Shown in pieces: positions 8,478-16,709 of a stretch of DNA of 64,000 bases. The position numbers and the translations under genes were made by a program. The notes beneath the pieces were generated by a model. The model had not been told where the DNA came from, made no database searches, and was given only the letters and a program-made list of their open reading frames with translations. Numbering within the stretch: position 1 is the stretch's first letter; every line of letters starts with the position of its first letter. The stretch comes from Primorskyibacter aestuariivivens (lineage in GTDB: Bacteria; Pseudomonadota; Alphaproteobacteria; Rhodobacterales; Rhodobacteraceae), in assembly GCF_028023675.1 (NCBI RefSeq), contig NZ_JAQIOZ010000002.1, forward strand, positions 17,268 through 81,267, written 5' to 3'.

Positions 8478-9569
8478 TCAGAACTCCGCCCAGATGCGGG
8501 TCATGTGCGCGTCGACAATCGACTGATAAGAGCCATCCGCCTTGATCTTGGCCAAACCCTCCTCAAAAACCGCCAGAAATTCGCGGCCATGCGGGTGCGA
8601 TTTGTGCACAACCATGTGGTTGCCATCCACCGAGATCGGTTGCCCCGAGGCGACCAGCACCTTGCCCTGCAGCCCCAGTTCCTTGATCTTCTCGCGGCCG
8701 AGGAATTCGTTGAGCACGACCCCGTCCACCTTGCCTTCGGTCAGCATCCGCATGCAATCGCCCGGCGTGCCCGGCGTCTCTAGCGAAATCACCCCGTCGC
8801 GCAGCCAGTTGCGCCTTTGCTGATCGAAAATATAGGTCGAATAGCCAGCGGGCCGGCACAGAACCTTGCCGCGCATGTCCTCGCTGCTGTTATAAGCAAA
8901 GGGGCGCTCCGCATCGACAAAGAGCAGCATCAGCACTTCGAACATGGAGTCCGAGAACATCAGGTTGGCGCAGCGATAGGTCGTCGGGTCCGCTTCGCAA
9001 TCGGGCTTGTACCAGGGAAAGCCGATATCGAGCAGCGCGTTGGACAAAAGCGGTTCGTGATGCGCCGCCCAATCGTTGACCCAGTGGATGGCGAAGCCCT
9101 GTTTGGGTGCCGCCGCCTCCATCGCCGCCTGCACTACCTCGGTCAGGATGCCGCCGCCGGGCAGGTCCTTGTCGGTGAAGGGGGCAAAATCGCTGCCCGT
9201 CAGCACGTTGATTTTCTGGCGCGTCGCGGCGTTACCCGGCGCAATCTGCACCGGGGCCGAAGCCCGCGCCTCCGTCACCGCGCGTCCGCCCGGCAGGCCA
9301 TTGGGCAATCCGTTGATACAGCCAAGATTGAGTTGCATGCCAACGCGGATATTGTTCGGGCTCTGACCGATCGCGTCGATATTGTTGGTGTGGATCGAAG
9401 ACCACATACCCGCGTTTTGATACAGACGGTCGGCAATCCCCGAGAGGCTGTCACCCGCCTTCACCGTATAGACCCCGCCACAAGTCTCCTGGGCCTTGGC
9501 GGCCCCAGCGAGCGAAAGCGCCATCAGCGCGACGGTGCCCAGCGCGCCCAATCGTTTTCTACCCATCAC
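8478..9569 (-). CDS. Secreted LysM plus periplasmic solute-binding (SBP_bac_3-type) protein, copy 1
   Basis: A 363-residue protein with a signal peptide ending near SLAGAAKA. A clear LysM motif (YTVKAGDSLSGIADRLYQNAGMW, residues about 33-84) is followed by a type 3 solute-binding domain (about residues 118-355). Several cysteines are conserved between the two copies (KPDC, RCAN, LCRP, DCMRM), suggesting disulfides in the periplasm. The downstream paralogue begins immediately after the stop. The LysM part should hold the protein at peptidoglycan. The ligand is unknown. Confidence 0.85.
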   Translation of the reverse strand: MMGRKRLGALGTVALMALSLAGAAKAQETCGGVYTVKAGDSLSGIADRLYQNAGMWSSIHTNNIDAIGQSPNNIRVGMQLNLGCINGLPNGLPGGRAVTEARASAPVQIAPGNAATRQKINVLTGSDFAPFTDKDLPGGGILTEVVQAAMEAAAPKQGFAIHWVNDWAAHHEPLLSNALLDIGFPWYKPDCEADPTTYRCANLMFSDSMFEVLMLLFVDAERPFAYNSSEDMRGKVLCRPAGYSTYIFDQQRRNWLRDGVISLETPGTPGDCMRMLTEGKVDGVVLNEFLGREKIKELGLQGKVLVASGQPISVDGNHMVVHKSHPHGREFLAVFEEGLAKIKADGSYQSIVDAHMTRIWAEF

Positions 9570-9724
9570 GGCAACCCCCTAAATCTGGTAGAAATTTCCA
9601 TGATCTGGTGGCCTCGGTCAACGCGCTTACTATGGATTGACGCAAACCCTTCTTCCTTAACGGGTTTTTTCACCCAGCCCATACAGCCATTCCGAGTTAT
9701 CCACAGAATCGTCGGTCGTCGCCG

Positions 9725-10357
9725 TCAATCACCCGGCAGAGACAAGCCGCGAAACCGCGGAAAATCGCCATATCGCGCACGCCGCTGGCGGCCGCGTTCC
9801 TCCGGTTCCGCTCCTTTGGCCAGCAAGGTTCCGCGCGGGGCGATATAGCTCGATATCATCCGCCAAGGCACAGGCCGCCACGTGATGTTGAAAGCGCAGA
9901 GCTTTGGAAAGAAACACAATTCCGAATAGGGCAGGTGATCGTGGATCCACCAAGCCAGGTCACGCCAGTCCCGGCCCGCATCATATTTATCGGCAAACCA
10001 AGGGATAACAATGCTGGCCCCGGCAACCGGCCGCTCCGGTTGGTCCCAGATATGGCATTCCTGCGGATAGTCATTACGTGCACAGTTTAGCTTGTGGCGA
10101 TTGCCGAAACCGTTGAGCGCCGCCGACCTATAGCCAGAGCGCACCGCGACACGGCCAAAGGTCTCTTCCATCGGGTCCAGCAACGCCGTGCAAAACGCGC
10201 GTCCCCGTTCAATGGCAATTTCGGGACGGTCGGGAATATTCGGGATGCCGTGAATATTGCCAATTTCGGAGTAGAGAAATTCCCGCATGTAGAAATACTT
10301 GCCCAACCGCACACGACCCAGTGCCTCAAGGCTCCACATGGACCGGGGTTTACGCAT
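9725..10357 (-). CDS. Peptidase M15-like protein of unknown activity
   Basis: A 210-residue protein without a signal peptide. The stretch KYFYMREFLYSEIGNIHGIPNIPD and VRSGYRSAALNGFGN resemble the start and substrate-binding part of the D-Ala-D-Ala carboxypeptidase (M15) fold. The usual zinc ligands (SxHxxGxAxD and a later H) are not cleanly present. The region instead reads NRHKLNCARNDYPQECHIWD. It may therefore be a diverged or inactive member. It lies downstream of a VOC-family gene, with only 39 bases between them. Function is not assigned. Confidence 0.65.
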   Translation of the reverse strand: MRKPRSMWSLEALGRVRLGKYFYMREFLYSEIGNIHGIPNIPDRPEIAIERGRAFCTALLDPMEETFGRVAVRSGYRSAALNGFGNRHKLNCARNDYPQECHIWDQPERPVAGASIVIPWFADKYDAGRDWRDLAWWIHDHLPYSELCFFPKLCAFNITWRPVPWRMISSYIAPRGTLLAKGAEPEERGRQRRARYGDFPRFRGLSLPGD

Positions 10358-10396
10358 TTGCCAAACCCAAGGCCCCGGCGCACGCGCTGGTCATCG

Positions 10397-10828
10397 TCAC
10401 TCCGGATACCCGTTCCAGCGAAACGCACCATCTTCGGCCAGGGGCGAAAACGGATTATGCGCCACCTCCCAGATATGACCGTCCGGGTCGGCGAAATAGC
10501 CGTGATACCCGCCCCAAAACACATCCTGCGCCGGTTTCAGGATCGTTCCGCCCGCCGCTTCGACGCGCGACAGAAGCGCGCACACTTCTTCCTTGCTACG
10601 CAGGTTATGCGCCAACGTAATGGCCCCGCAACCAAGCCGGTCCTCGGTCACGCCCAGTTCCTCCGCCAATGCCGCCAGCGGATAGAGTCCCAGCGTCTGC
10701 CCGATCAGGTCAAAGGCCACGACGCCATCCTGCGCCTCGACCCGCTGCCAGCCCAACCGCTCATAAAAATCCGCCGATGCCGCCATATCGCGGACCCCAA
10801 GCGTGATGAGACTGACGCGCTGTTCCAT
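10397..10828 (-). CDS. VOC (glyoxalase/bleomycin-resistance) family protein
   Basis: A 143-residue vicinal-oxygen-chelate protein starting MEQRVSLITLGVRDMAASADFYERLGW, with the C-terminal signature GYHGYFADPDGHIWEVAHNP. The DPDGHxWE motif carries a typical metal-ligand Glu. The start was chosen because GGAGGG lies eight bases upstream; an ATG eleven codons earlier is less likely. Members are metal-dependent enzymes or binding proteins with varied substrates, and nothing nearby indicates this one's. Confidence 0.88.
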   Translation of the reverse strand: MEQRVSLITLGVRDMAASADFYERLGWQRVEAQDGVVAFDLIGQTLGLYPLAALAEELGVTEDRLGCGAITLAHNLRSKEEVCALLSRVEAAGGTILKPAQDVFWGGYHGYFADPDGHIWEVAHNPFSPLAEDGAFRWNGYPE

Positions 10829-10897
10829 GATGCCCTCCAAAGCTTGCCAAAAAATGAACATAAGGCGAACATTTTCGCAAGCCCTTTCCGGCGCAGG

Positions 10898-12436
10898 TCA
10901 GAAAAGGCTGCCCTGTTCGGGCGGTTTGGGCTTGGAGGGAGCGTTTTTGCGACCAGCCCCGATCTTCATCCGCCCATCGGCAAATTCGATCTCCAGCCCC
11001 GTTGCGCTGGCCGCTTCGGCCTTGGTCGTCACCACGCCCGCGTCGCCACGCACCACCGCATAGCCGCGCGCCAAAGTCGCCTTGTAGCTCAGCGTTTCGC
11101 GCAACCGGTCGGTCGCCTCAAGCCGCTTTTCCAGTTCCAAAATCTGCCGCGCCCCGGCCTCGGATAACCGTCGGAACATGTCCGCAACACGCTGTTTTTT
11201 ATCCGTAATGTCGCGCTCGATCATACGCGGGGACAGTTTAACCGCCGCCACGCGCTCCGCTTTCCACCCGACGCCGCGCAACAGGGCGGGGCTAAGCCGC
11301 GCGCCCATCTGCTCAACGCGCATCTTTTCATTGCGCAGGCTGCGCCGCAGCCCCGAAATCTGCAGCCCACTAGACACCTCGGACAGCGCCACGCGCCGCC
11401 GCTGTACGCCCCGTTCCAGCGCAACGGGCAGCCGGTCGCCCCAGGTGTCCAGCCTTTGGCGCGGCCCTTCCACCAGCGCCTCGGCGCGCGGCAAGGCCCG
11501 GGACAGATCACGCAGCCGCTGACCCCGTTGCGAAATCCCGCCCGCAAGCGATTGCACCAAACGTCCGCCCTGCCCGTCCAGCCAGGCAAGCAGTTCCAGC
11601 CGCACCGGCACCGCCATTTCCGCCGCCGCCGTGGGCGTGGGCGCGCGCCGGTCCGAGACATAGTCGATCAGCGTGGTGTCGGTCTCATGCCCGACCGCTG
11701 AAATCAGCGGGATGTCCGACTCCGCCGCCGCCCGCGCGACGACCTCTTCGTTGAACCCCCACAGATCTTCGATCGACCCGCCGCCCCGCGCCACGATCAA
11801 CAGATCGGGTCGCGGCAGCGCCCCGCCCGGCGTCAATGCGTTGAAGCCTCGGATCGCCGCCGCCACCTCGGGCGCGCAACGCTCGCCCTGCACCGCCACC
11901 GGCCAGATCAGCACCTTGCGCGGGAACCGGTCACGCAACCGGTGCAGGATATCGCGGATCACCGCGCCGCTGGGCGAGGTCACAACCCCAATGATTTCCG
12001 GTAGATAGGGGATGGGCCGCTTGTGCTCCGGCGCAAAAAGCCCCTCGGCCTCCAGCATTTTCTTGCGCTTTTCCAGCATCGCCATAAGCGCACCAACGCC
12101 CGCCGGTTTGATATCCTCGATGACGATCTGGTACTTGGACTGCCCCGGAAAGGTGGTGAGCCGTCCGGTCGCGACCACTTCCATGCCTTCCTCGGGCTGG
12201 GTGGCCAGACGTGCCGACACACCTTTCCAGATCACGCCGGAAATCACCGCGCGGTCGTCCTTGAGATCAAGGTAGATATGTCCCGAACGCGGCCGGGACA
12301 CGCGCCCAACCTCGCCCTTGATCCGCACATGGGAAAACTCACCTTCGATCATGCGTTTGATCGCACCGGAAATCTCGGTGACGCTGAATTCCGGGGCGTT
12401 CATGCCGGGTGCGGCATCGTCGATCAGGTCGGACAT
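10898..12436 (-). CDS. xseA: Exodeoxyribonuclease VII large subunit
   Basis: A 512-residue protein with an N-terminal OB-fold domain (SVTEISGAIKRMIEGEFSHVRIKGEVG...) and a nuclease domain containing the conserved VVTSPSGAVIRDI, ARGGGSIEDLWGFNEE and SAVGHETDTTLIDYVSDRRAPTPTAAAE blocks. With the small subunit XseB (not in this window) it digests single-stranded DNA in both directions into short oligonucleotides. The start matches the family N-terminus. The gene is divergent from purD, with 70 bases between the start codons. Confidence 0.95.
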   Translation of the reverse strand: MSDLIDDAAPGMNAPEFSVTEISGAIKRMIEGEFSHVRIKGEVGRVSRPRSGHIYLDLKDDRAVISGVIWKGVSARLATQPEEGMEVVATGRLTTFPGQSKYQIVIEDIKPAGVGALMAMLEKRKKMLEAEGLFAPEHKRPIPYLPEIIGVVTSPSGAVIRDILHRLRDRFPRKVLIWPVAVQGERCAPEVAAAIRGFNALTPGGALPRPDLLIVARGGGSIEDLWGFNEEVVARAAAESDIPLISAVGHETDTTLIDYVSDRRAPTPTAAAEMAVPVRLELLAWLDGQGGRLVQSLAGGISQRGQRLRDLSRALPRAEALVEGPRQRLDTWGDRLPVALERGVQRRRVALSEVSSGLQISGLRRSLRNEKMRVEQMGARLSPALLRGVGWKAERVAAVKLSPRMIERDITDKKQRVADMFRRLSEAGARQILELEKRLEATDRLRETLSYKATLARGYAVVRGDAGVVTTKAEAASATGLEIEFADGRMKIGAGRKNAPSKPKPPEQGSLF

Positions 12437-12506
12437 CTGGCCTCGCTTGTATCTGCTCGGGGCAAACCCTAAAACGCGAGCGACAAAAACCCAAGCGGAG
12501 AGCGCC

Positions 12507-13769
12507 ATGAATATCCTGATCCTCGGCAGCGGCGGACGTGAACACAGCCTCGCTTGGGCGGTGATGCAAAACCCGAAATGCGACAAGCTGATCGTGGCAC
12601 CGGGCAATGCCGGGATTGCCCAGATCGCCACCTGCGCCAGCGTGGATATCGAGGATGCGGGCGAAGTCCTCGCGCTCTGCGAGGCGGAAACCATTGATTT
12701 CGTGATCATTGGCCCCGAGGCCCCGCTGGCCGCGGGCGTCGCCGACCGGCTGCGCGACGCGGGGCTTTTGGTCTTTGGCCCGTCCAAAGAGGCCGCGCGG
12801 CTGGAAGCCTCCAAAAGCTTTACCAAGGAGATTTGCGACGCGGCCAAGGCCCCCACTGCAGCCTATGCGCATTTCACCGACGCCGATGCCGCCCGCGCCT
12901 ATATCCGCGAAAACGGCGCACCGATCGTGATCAAGGCCGACGGGCTGGCCGCGGGCAAGGGCGTGATCGTGGCCATGGACGAACAAACCGCTTTGGACGC
13001 CATTGACGACATGTTCGGCGGCGCGTTTGGCAGCGCCGGGGCCGAGGTGGTGATCGAGGAATTCATGGAGGGTGAGGAAGCCTCCTTTTTCGTTCTCTGC
13101 GACGGCAAAACCGCGCTTCCCATCGGCACCGCGCAGGACCACAAGCGCGTGGGCGAAGGTGACACCGGGCTGAATACCGGCGGAATGGGCGCCTATTCCC
13201 CGGCACCGGTTCTGACCGAGGCGCTGCAAAAACAGGCGCTTGACCAGATCATCGAGCCGACATTGGCGGAAATGGCGCGACGCGGCACACCCTATCACGG
13301 GGTTCTTTATGCCGGGTTAATGATCAAGGACGGGCAAGCCCGTCTGGTCGAATACAACGTGCGTTTCGGCGATCCCGAATGCCAGGTGCTGATGCTGCGG
13401 CTGGGTGCGCAGGCGTTGGACCTGATGCATGCGGCGGCCGAGGAACGGCTGGCGGAGGCGCGGGTCAACTGGGCCGATGACCATGCGATAACGGTCGTCA
13501 TGGCCGCGAACGGCTATCCGGGATCTTATGAAAAAGGCAGTGTGATCAAGGGGCTGGACAGTTGCTCTGAAGACAGCAGCCACATGGTATTCCATGCGGG
13601 AACCACGGCAAAGGACGGGCAGATCACGGCCACCGGTGGCCGGGTGCTCAACGTGACGGCCCGCGGCGCGACCCTGCAAGAGGCACGCGACCAAGCCTAC
13701 GCAATGATCGACGGGATCGACTGGCCGCAAGGATTCTACCGCCGCGATATCGGCTGGCGGGCGCTGTAA
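12507..13769 (+). CDS. purD: Phosphoribosylamine-glycine ligase
   Basis: A 420-residue ATP-grasp enzyme that joins glycine to phosphoribosylamine in the second step of purine synthesis. The N-terminal GSGGREHSLAW motif, the GPEAPLAAGVAD block, the ATP-binding stretch IKADGLAAGKGVIVA and the metal-binding EYNVRFGDPECQVLM segment are all present. The length matches the family. It is transcribed away from xseA. A double-hairpin repeat follows seven bases after the stop. Confidence 0.97.
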   Translation: MNILILGSGGREHSLAWAVMQNPKCDKLIVAPGNAGIAQIATCASVDIEDAGEVLALCEAETIDFVIIGPEAPLAAGVADRLRDAGLLVFGPSKEAARLEASKSFTKEICDAAKAPTAAYAHFTDADAARAYIRENGAPIVIKADGLAAGKGVIVAMDEQTALDAIDDMFGGAFGSAGAEVVIEEFMEGEEASFFVLCDGKTALPIGTAQDHKRVGEGDTGLNTGGMGAYSPAPVLTEALQKQALDQIIEPTLAEMARRGTPYHGVLYAGLMIKDGQARLVEYNVRFGDPECQVLMLRLGAQALDLMHAAAEERLAEARVNWADDHAITVVMAANGYPGSYEKGSVIKGLDSCSEDSSHMVFHAGTTAKDGQITATGGRVLNVTARGATLQEARDQAYAMIDGIDWPQGFYRRDIGWRAL

Positions 13770-13776
13770 CCTGGTG

Positions 13777-13823
13777 CCGAAATCTTCAAAAGATTTCGGA
13801 CCGATTTCTTGTGAAGACATCGG
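13777..13823. repeat. Double-hairpin palindromic repeat, copy 1
   Basis: Two adjacent 23-base inverted repeats are separated by one A. The first has arms CCGAAATCTT / AAGATTTCGG. The second has outer arms CCGA / TCGG and an imperfect inner stem. The same 23+1+23 layout, with perfect arms and the shared join TCGGACCGATTTCTT (CCGG in the other copy), occurs at 45031-45077. It fills the gap between convergent purD and the CopD/HemJ-like gene and may also act as a terminator or RNA-stability element. Confidence 0.75.
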
Positions 13824-13825
13824 AC

Positions 13826-14236
13826 TCAAAAAGGTTTGACCACCACCACCCACAGCACGGCAATCACGCCGAAGACGCTGATTTCATTGAAAACCCGCAG
13901 GTAGAAATCACTTTCGCGGAATTCACCGCGCTTGGCTCGGGCCACCATGAACCCGGTCATGACGTAATGCGCCGTCAAAAGCGCCACGAGCCCAAGCTTG
14001 ACCCAGACCCAGGGCGCAAAATCCCAGTACCAGCCCAACCAAAGCCCGGTGATCAAAGCGATCACCCCCAGCCCGGCGGAAAAGCGATAGAGCCGGAAGG
14101 TCAGGTCCCCGGTCGGACCGAACTCCCCGATCCGGGCCCATTCGCGTTTCCAGTAAATCAGCGCGCGCGGCACGGCAAAGATGGAGGTCATCCATCCCAT
14201 GACGCAGAGCAGATGTATGATTTTCACCCAATCCAT
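13826..14236 (-). CDS. CopD/HemJ-like four-helix membrane protein
   Basis: A 136-residue integral membrane protein with four predicted transmembrane helices, starting MDWVKIIHLLCVMGWMTSIFAVPRALIYW. The early His in helix 1 and the WVWVKLGLVALLTAHYVMTGFMVA segment resemble both the CopD family and the HemJ protoporphyrinogen oxidase family, which share a small heme-associated helical fold. The HemJ assignment is not certain from sequence alone. It is probably co-transcribed downstream of gapR (17-base gap). Confidence 0.75.
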   Translation of the reverse strand: MDWVKIIHLLCVMGWMTSIFAVPRALIYWKREWARIGEFGPTGDLTFRLYRFSAGLGVIALITGLWLGWYWDFAPWVWVKLGLVALLTAHYVMTGFMVARAKRGEFRESDFYLRVFNEISVFGVIAVLWVVVVKPF

Positions 14237-14253
14237 CGCGCGCTCCGCCCGGC

Positions 14254-14523
14254 TCAGCTCATGCCAAGCGCCTCCTTGTACATCTCCAACACCGCTTCTT
14301 CTTCGGCGATGTCGTCCTTGTCACGCTTGCGCAGCGCAATGACCTTGCGCATGACCTTGGTGTCATAGCCGCGCGCCTTGGCCTCGGCCATCACCTCTTT
14401 CTGCTGGTCGGCGATGTCTTTCTTTTCCTGATCCAACCGCTCGAACCGTTCGATGAACTGGCGCAGCTCGCCCGCGGTTACCTTGTAGCTGTCAGGAATT
14501 CCGTTGTCGGTCACATCATCCAT
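14254..14523 (-). CDS. gapR: GapR-type DNA-binding protein (DUF2312)
   Basis: An 89-residue protein matching the alphaproteobacterial DUF2312/GapR family, with a highly charged helical body (AGELRQFIERFERLDQEKKDIADQQKEV and AKARGYDTKVMRKVIALRKR). In Caulobacter, GapR binds overtwisted DNA ahead of replication and transcription and stimulates topoisomerases. The start ATG has an AGGAG site; an in-frame ATG 25 codons upstream is rejected because the family begins near MDDVTDN. The length is the same as Caulobacter GapR. Confidence 0.93.
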   Translation of the reverse strand: MDDVTDNGIPDSYKVTAGELRQFIERFERLDQEKKDIADQQKEVMAEAKARGYDTKVMRKVIALRKRDKDDIAEEEAVLEMYKEALGMS

Positions 14524-14640
14524 GTCACTCTCCTGCCTTTTGGCTCTTGCTAGCCGCGTGCCGCGCGCCCCGCAAGGGCTTGAAGCCCGGAGCGGCATGA
14601 ATTACCGACGGGCGCAGATTTGGACAACAGGAGCAGACCC

Positions 14641-14856
14641 ATGGAATGGCTGATCTGGATCGGGGCCGCACTTTCGGTTCTTGGCCTATTGGGGCTAGGC
14701 TGGTGTATCACGACCGTTGCACGCGCCAAGCGCGCGCAGCTGGATGACGAGGCCATGCGCGCCACATTGAAAACGGTTCTGCCGCGCAACCTCGCGGCAT
14801 TGTTTCTGTCCGTCATCGGGCTGATGATGGTGATCATGGGGATTTCGCTGGGCTGA
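14641..14856 (+). CDS. Small two-helix membrane protein, unknown function
   Basis: A 71-residue protein with two hydrophobic segments (residues about 3-24 and 50-70) flanking a short charged region ARAKRAQLDDEAMRATLKT. An AGGAG site lies upstream of the ATG. It is divergent from gapR and convergent with the next small gene. No family was recognised. Confidence 0.65.
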   Translation: MEWLIWIGAALSVLGLLGLGWCITTVARAKRAQLDDEAMRATLKTVLPRNLAALFLSVIGLMMVIMGISLG

Positions 14857-14869
14857 TCCCCAATTCCTC

Positions 14870-15085
14870 TCAGATCGGGAAGTTGTCAAACTGGGCTTCG
14901 ATGTCCTCGTCGATCCGGTCCAGTTCCGGGCGGGTGCCGGGGCGGTCAATGCGGATGCCTCTGGACAGAGCCTCCTGATGAAGCTCCTGAAGATGCGCGA
15001 TCAGCCGTTCGCGTTCAGCCATACCGCTTACGGCAATCTGCGCTCGGAGCTGGTGGAACAATTCTCTGTACTGTGCTTCGGACAT
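14870..15085 (-). CDS. Small charged protein, unknown function
   Basis: A 71-residue soluble, mainly helical protein (MSEAQYRELFHQLRAQIAVSGMAERERLIAHLQELHQEAL) with an acidic C-terminus ending DEDIEAQFDNFPI. The start has a strong GGAGGAGTG site six bases upstream, which supports a real gene despite its size. No family was recognised. Confidence 0.7.
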   Translation of the reverse strand: MSEAQYRELFHQLRAQIAVSGMAERERLIAHLQELHQEALSRGIRIDRPGTRPELDRIDEDIEAQFDNFPI

Positions 15086-15302
15086 GCCTCACTCCTCCCA
15101 AGGTTCCAAGTTTCTACCATAACGCCGGTGGTCTGTTTAGCCCCACAATTCCGAAACTTTTGTGACGCCTGAAATATCGCCGCTGCTGCATGGCTATGCG
15201 CAGTCTGTCATCGCTTTGAGAACGCCGCTTTGAACGGGACCAAACCGGCCACCGCCGGGCCGCGATCTCCTTCCCGAGATGATGTCACAACAGGGCTTGA
15301 AA

Positions 15303-15324
15303 CATATTCTATTTTCGATATATG
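15303..15324. promoter_or_regulatory. AT-rich dyad upstream of the sulfur module (candidate operator)
   Basis: The 306-base gap 15086-15391 holds no gene. Its main feature is an AT-rich patch with inverted CATAT / ATATG arms separated by 12 bases, about 70 bases before the first YeeE/YedE gene. Related sulfur-export operons are often controlled by SqrR/BigR-type repressors at AT-rich dyads. The exact spacing seen here does not match a known consensus, so this is only a candidate. Confidence 0.35.
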
Positions 15325-15391
15325 AATTTCACGCGAACAGGTGCGCCAGCCTCGTGCGGCAGGTGCGACCGTGAATGACAAAGGAAACGTT

Positions 15392-15817
15392 ATGGAACAG
15401 GACTGGATTTGGGGACTGGTCGGCGGGTTGCTGATCGGAACCGGAGGTGCCGTATACCTGCTGGGCAACGGACGGATCATGGGGGCCAGCGGCATCATCG
15501 GCGGGCTTGTCGATGGCAGCGGGCGCAGCACGGCGGTGGAGCGGATCGTCTTTCTCGTGGGCGTGGCGCTTTTGCCCATTTTGCTGATGCCCATCTACCG
15601 CGAGGTCGACACCCATCTCACCACCAACCCCGCCGTGTTGGTCGCAGCCGGGCTGCTGGTGGGGATCGGGACGCGCATTGCCAATGGCTGCACTTCCGGG
15701 CACGGGGTCTGCGGCATCTCGCGGCTGTCGCTGCGCGGCATCGTGGCCACGGCATTCTATATCGGGGCCGGCGGTCTGACCGTCGTGATTTTCCGGCATC
15801 TTCTGGGGGTGATCTGA
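15392..15817 (+). CDS. YeeE/YedE-family sulfur transporter, half-size protein A
   Basis: A 141-residue membrane protein with about four helices, corresponding to the N-terminal half of full-length YeeE/YedE transporters. The conserved motif [16 protein letters not shown], with two cysteines, is the sulfur-compound contact region in the family. The start ATG is preceded by AAAGGAAA. Its stop overlaps the start of the second half-size gene (TGATG), so the two are probably made together and pair in the membrane. The likely role is movement of thiosulfate or another reduced sulfur species. Confidence 0.88.
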   Translation: MEQDWIWGLVGGLLIGTGGAVYLLGNGRIMGASGIIGGLVDGSGRSTAVERIVFLVGVALLPILLMPIYREVDTHLTTNPAVLVAAGLLVGIGTRIANGCTSGHGVCGISRLSLRGIVATAFYIGAGGLTVVIFRHLLGVI

Positions 15818-16248
15818 TGCGTAACTTTCTTGCATTCATCGCGGGCGGTCTGTTTGGCGCGGGCCTGTTTGTTTCCGGCATGACGGACACCACCAAGGTG
15901 CAGGGTTGGCTGGATATTTTCGGCAACTGGGACCCGACGCTGGCCTTTGTCATGGGCGGGGCCATCATTCCAATGGCTATCGCATGGCGGCTGACCCAAA
16001 ACCGCACGCCCATCGCAGGCGGCAGCTTTCCGACCCCGCCTGAGCCGAAACTGGGCCGCAACCTCGTGTTGGGCTCGGTGCTCTTTGGCATGGGATGGGG
16101 GCTTGCCGGGCTTTGCCCAGGTCCGTCCATCGCAGCGCTGAGCTATGGCGGCTGGGGCAACATCCTGTTCGTGGCGGCGATGCTGGTCGGCATGTTGGGA
16201 GCGCCTGCAGTGCGGACGCAACTGGACAGGCTCTCCGCTCCCGCGTAA
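15817..16248 (+). CDS. YeeE/YedE-family sulfur transporter, half-size protein B
   Basis: A 143-residue membrane protein with about four helices that forms the second half of the split YeeE/YedE unit. Landmarks are AGGLFGAGLFVSGMTDTTKVQGWLD near the N-terminus and the GWGLAGLCPGPSIAALSYGG motif with the conserved cysteine. It overlaps gene A by one base and is followed nine bases later by a DUF442 protein. The pair resembles PmpA/PmpB of the BigR-type sulfide-detoxification operons. Confidence 0.88.
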   Translation: MRNFLAFIAGGLFGAGLFVSGMTDTTKVQGWLDIFGNWDPTLAFVMGGAIIPMAIAWRLTQNRTPIAGGSFPTPPEPKLGRNLVLGSVLFGMGWGLAGLCPGPSIAALSYGGWGNILFVAAMLVGMLGAPAVRTQLDRLSAPA

Positions 16249-16257
16249 TCAGAGCAC

Positions 16258-16689
16258 ATGGAGATCAGACATATCAGCGAGACCTACCACGTCTCGCCGC
16301 AAATCACCGCTGAAGACGTGGCAGAGCTTGCCAAGGCAGGCTTTACCACGATCATCTGCAACCGGCCCGATGCCGAAGTTCCCCCCATGCTTCGGGCCGA
16401 TATGATTGGAACCGCTGCGGAGGCGGCCGGGCTGGACTTTCACGTTCTGCCAATCACACATCAGAGCATGACGCCGGACGCGATCCGCGCACAAGCCGGG
16501 ATCGTCGAGGCCGCGCCCGGTAACGTGCTGGCCTATTGCGCATCGGGAACGCGCTCTACGGTGTTGTGGTCCCTTGATCAGGCGATGTCGCGCAAGCAAC
16601 CGGTGGACGACATTCTGAACGCCGCGCAACAGGCCGGGTATGACCTTGGTGGGCTGCGCCAACAGCTTGAAATGCTGTCCGCCGGCTGA
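16258..16689 (+). CDS. TIGR01244/DUF442 phosphatase- or sulfurtransferase-like protein
   Basis: A 143-residue protein of the DUF442 (TIGR01244) family, which has a dual-specificity-phosphatase-like fold. The active-site loop YCASGTRS carries the conserved Cys and Arg. In sulfide-responsive operons this domain is fused to, or sits beside, a persulfide dioxygenase (Blh). Here the dioxygenase part is absent. Its place directly after the two YeeE/YedE genes suggests handling of sulfane sulfur. The biochemical role is inferred. Confidence 0.88.
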   Translation: MEIRHISETYHVSPQITAEDVAELAKAGFTTIICNRPDAEVPPMLRADMIGTAAEAAGLDFHVLPITHQSMTPDAIRAQAGIVEAAPGNVLAYCASGTRSTVLWSLDQAMSRKQPVDDILNAAQQAGYDLGGLRQQLEMLSAG

Positions 16690-16709
16690 GCCACCCAACG
16701 CGGATTGGC

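Noticed and set aside
12339..13298. Open frame of 319 codons antisense to purD
   Set aside because: It is opposite a complete purD with all ATP-grasp motifs and has no ribosome site or domain.
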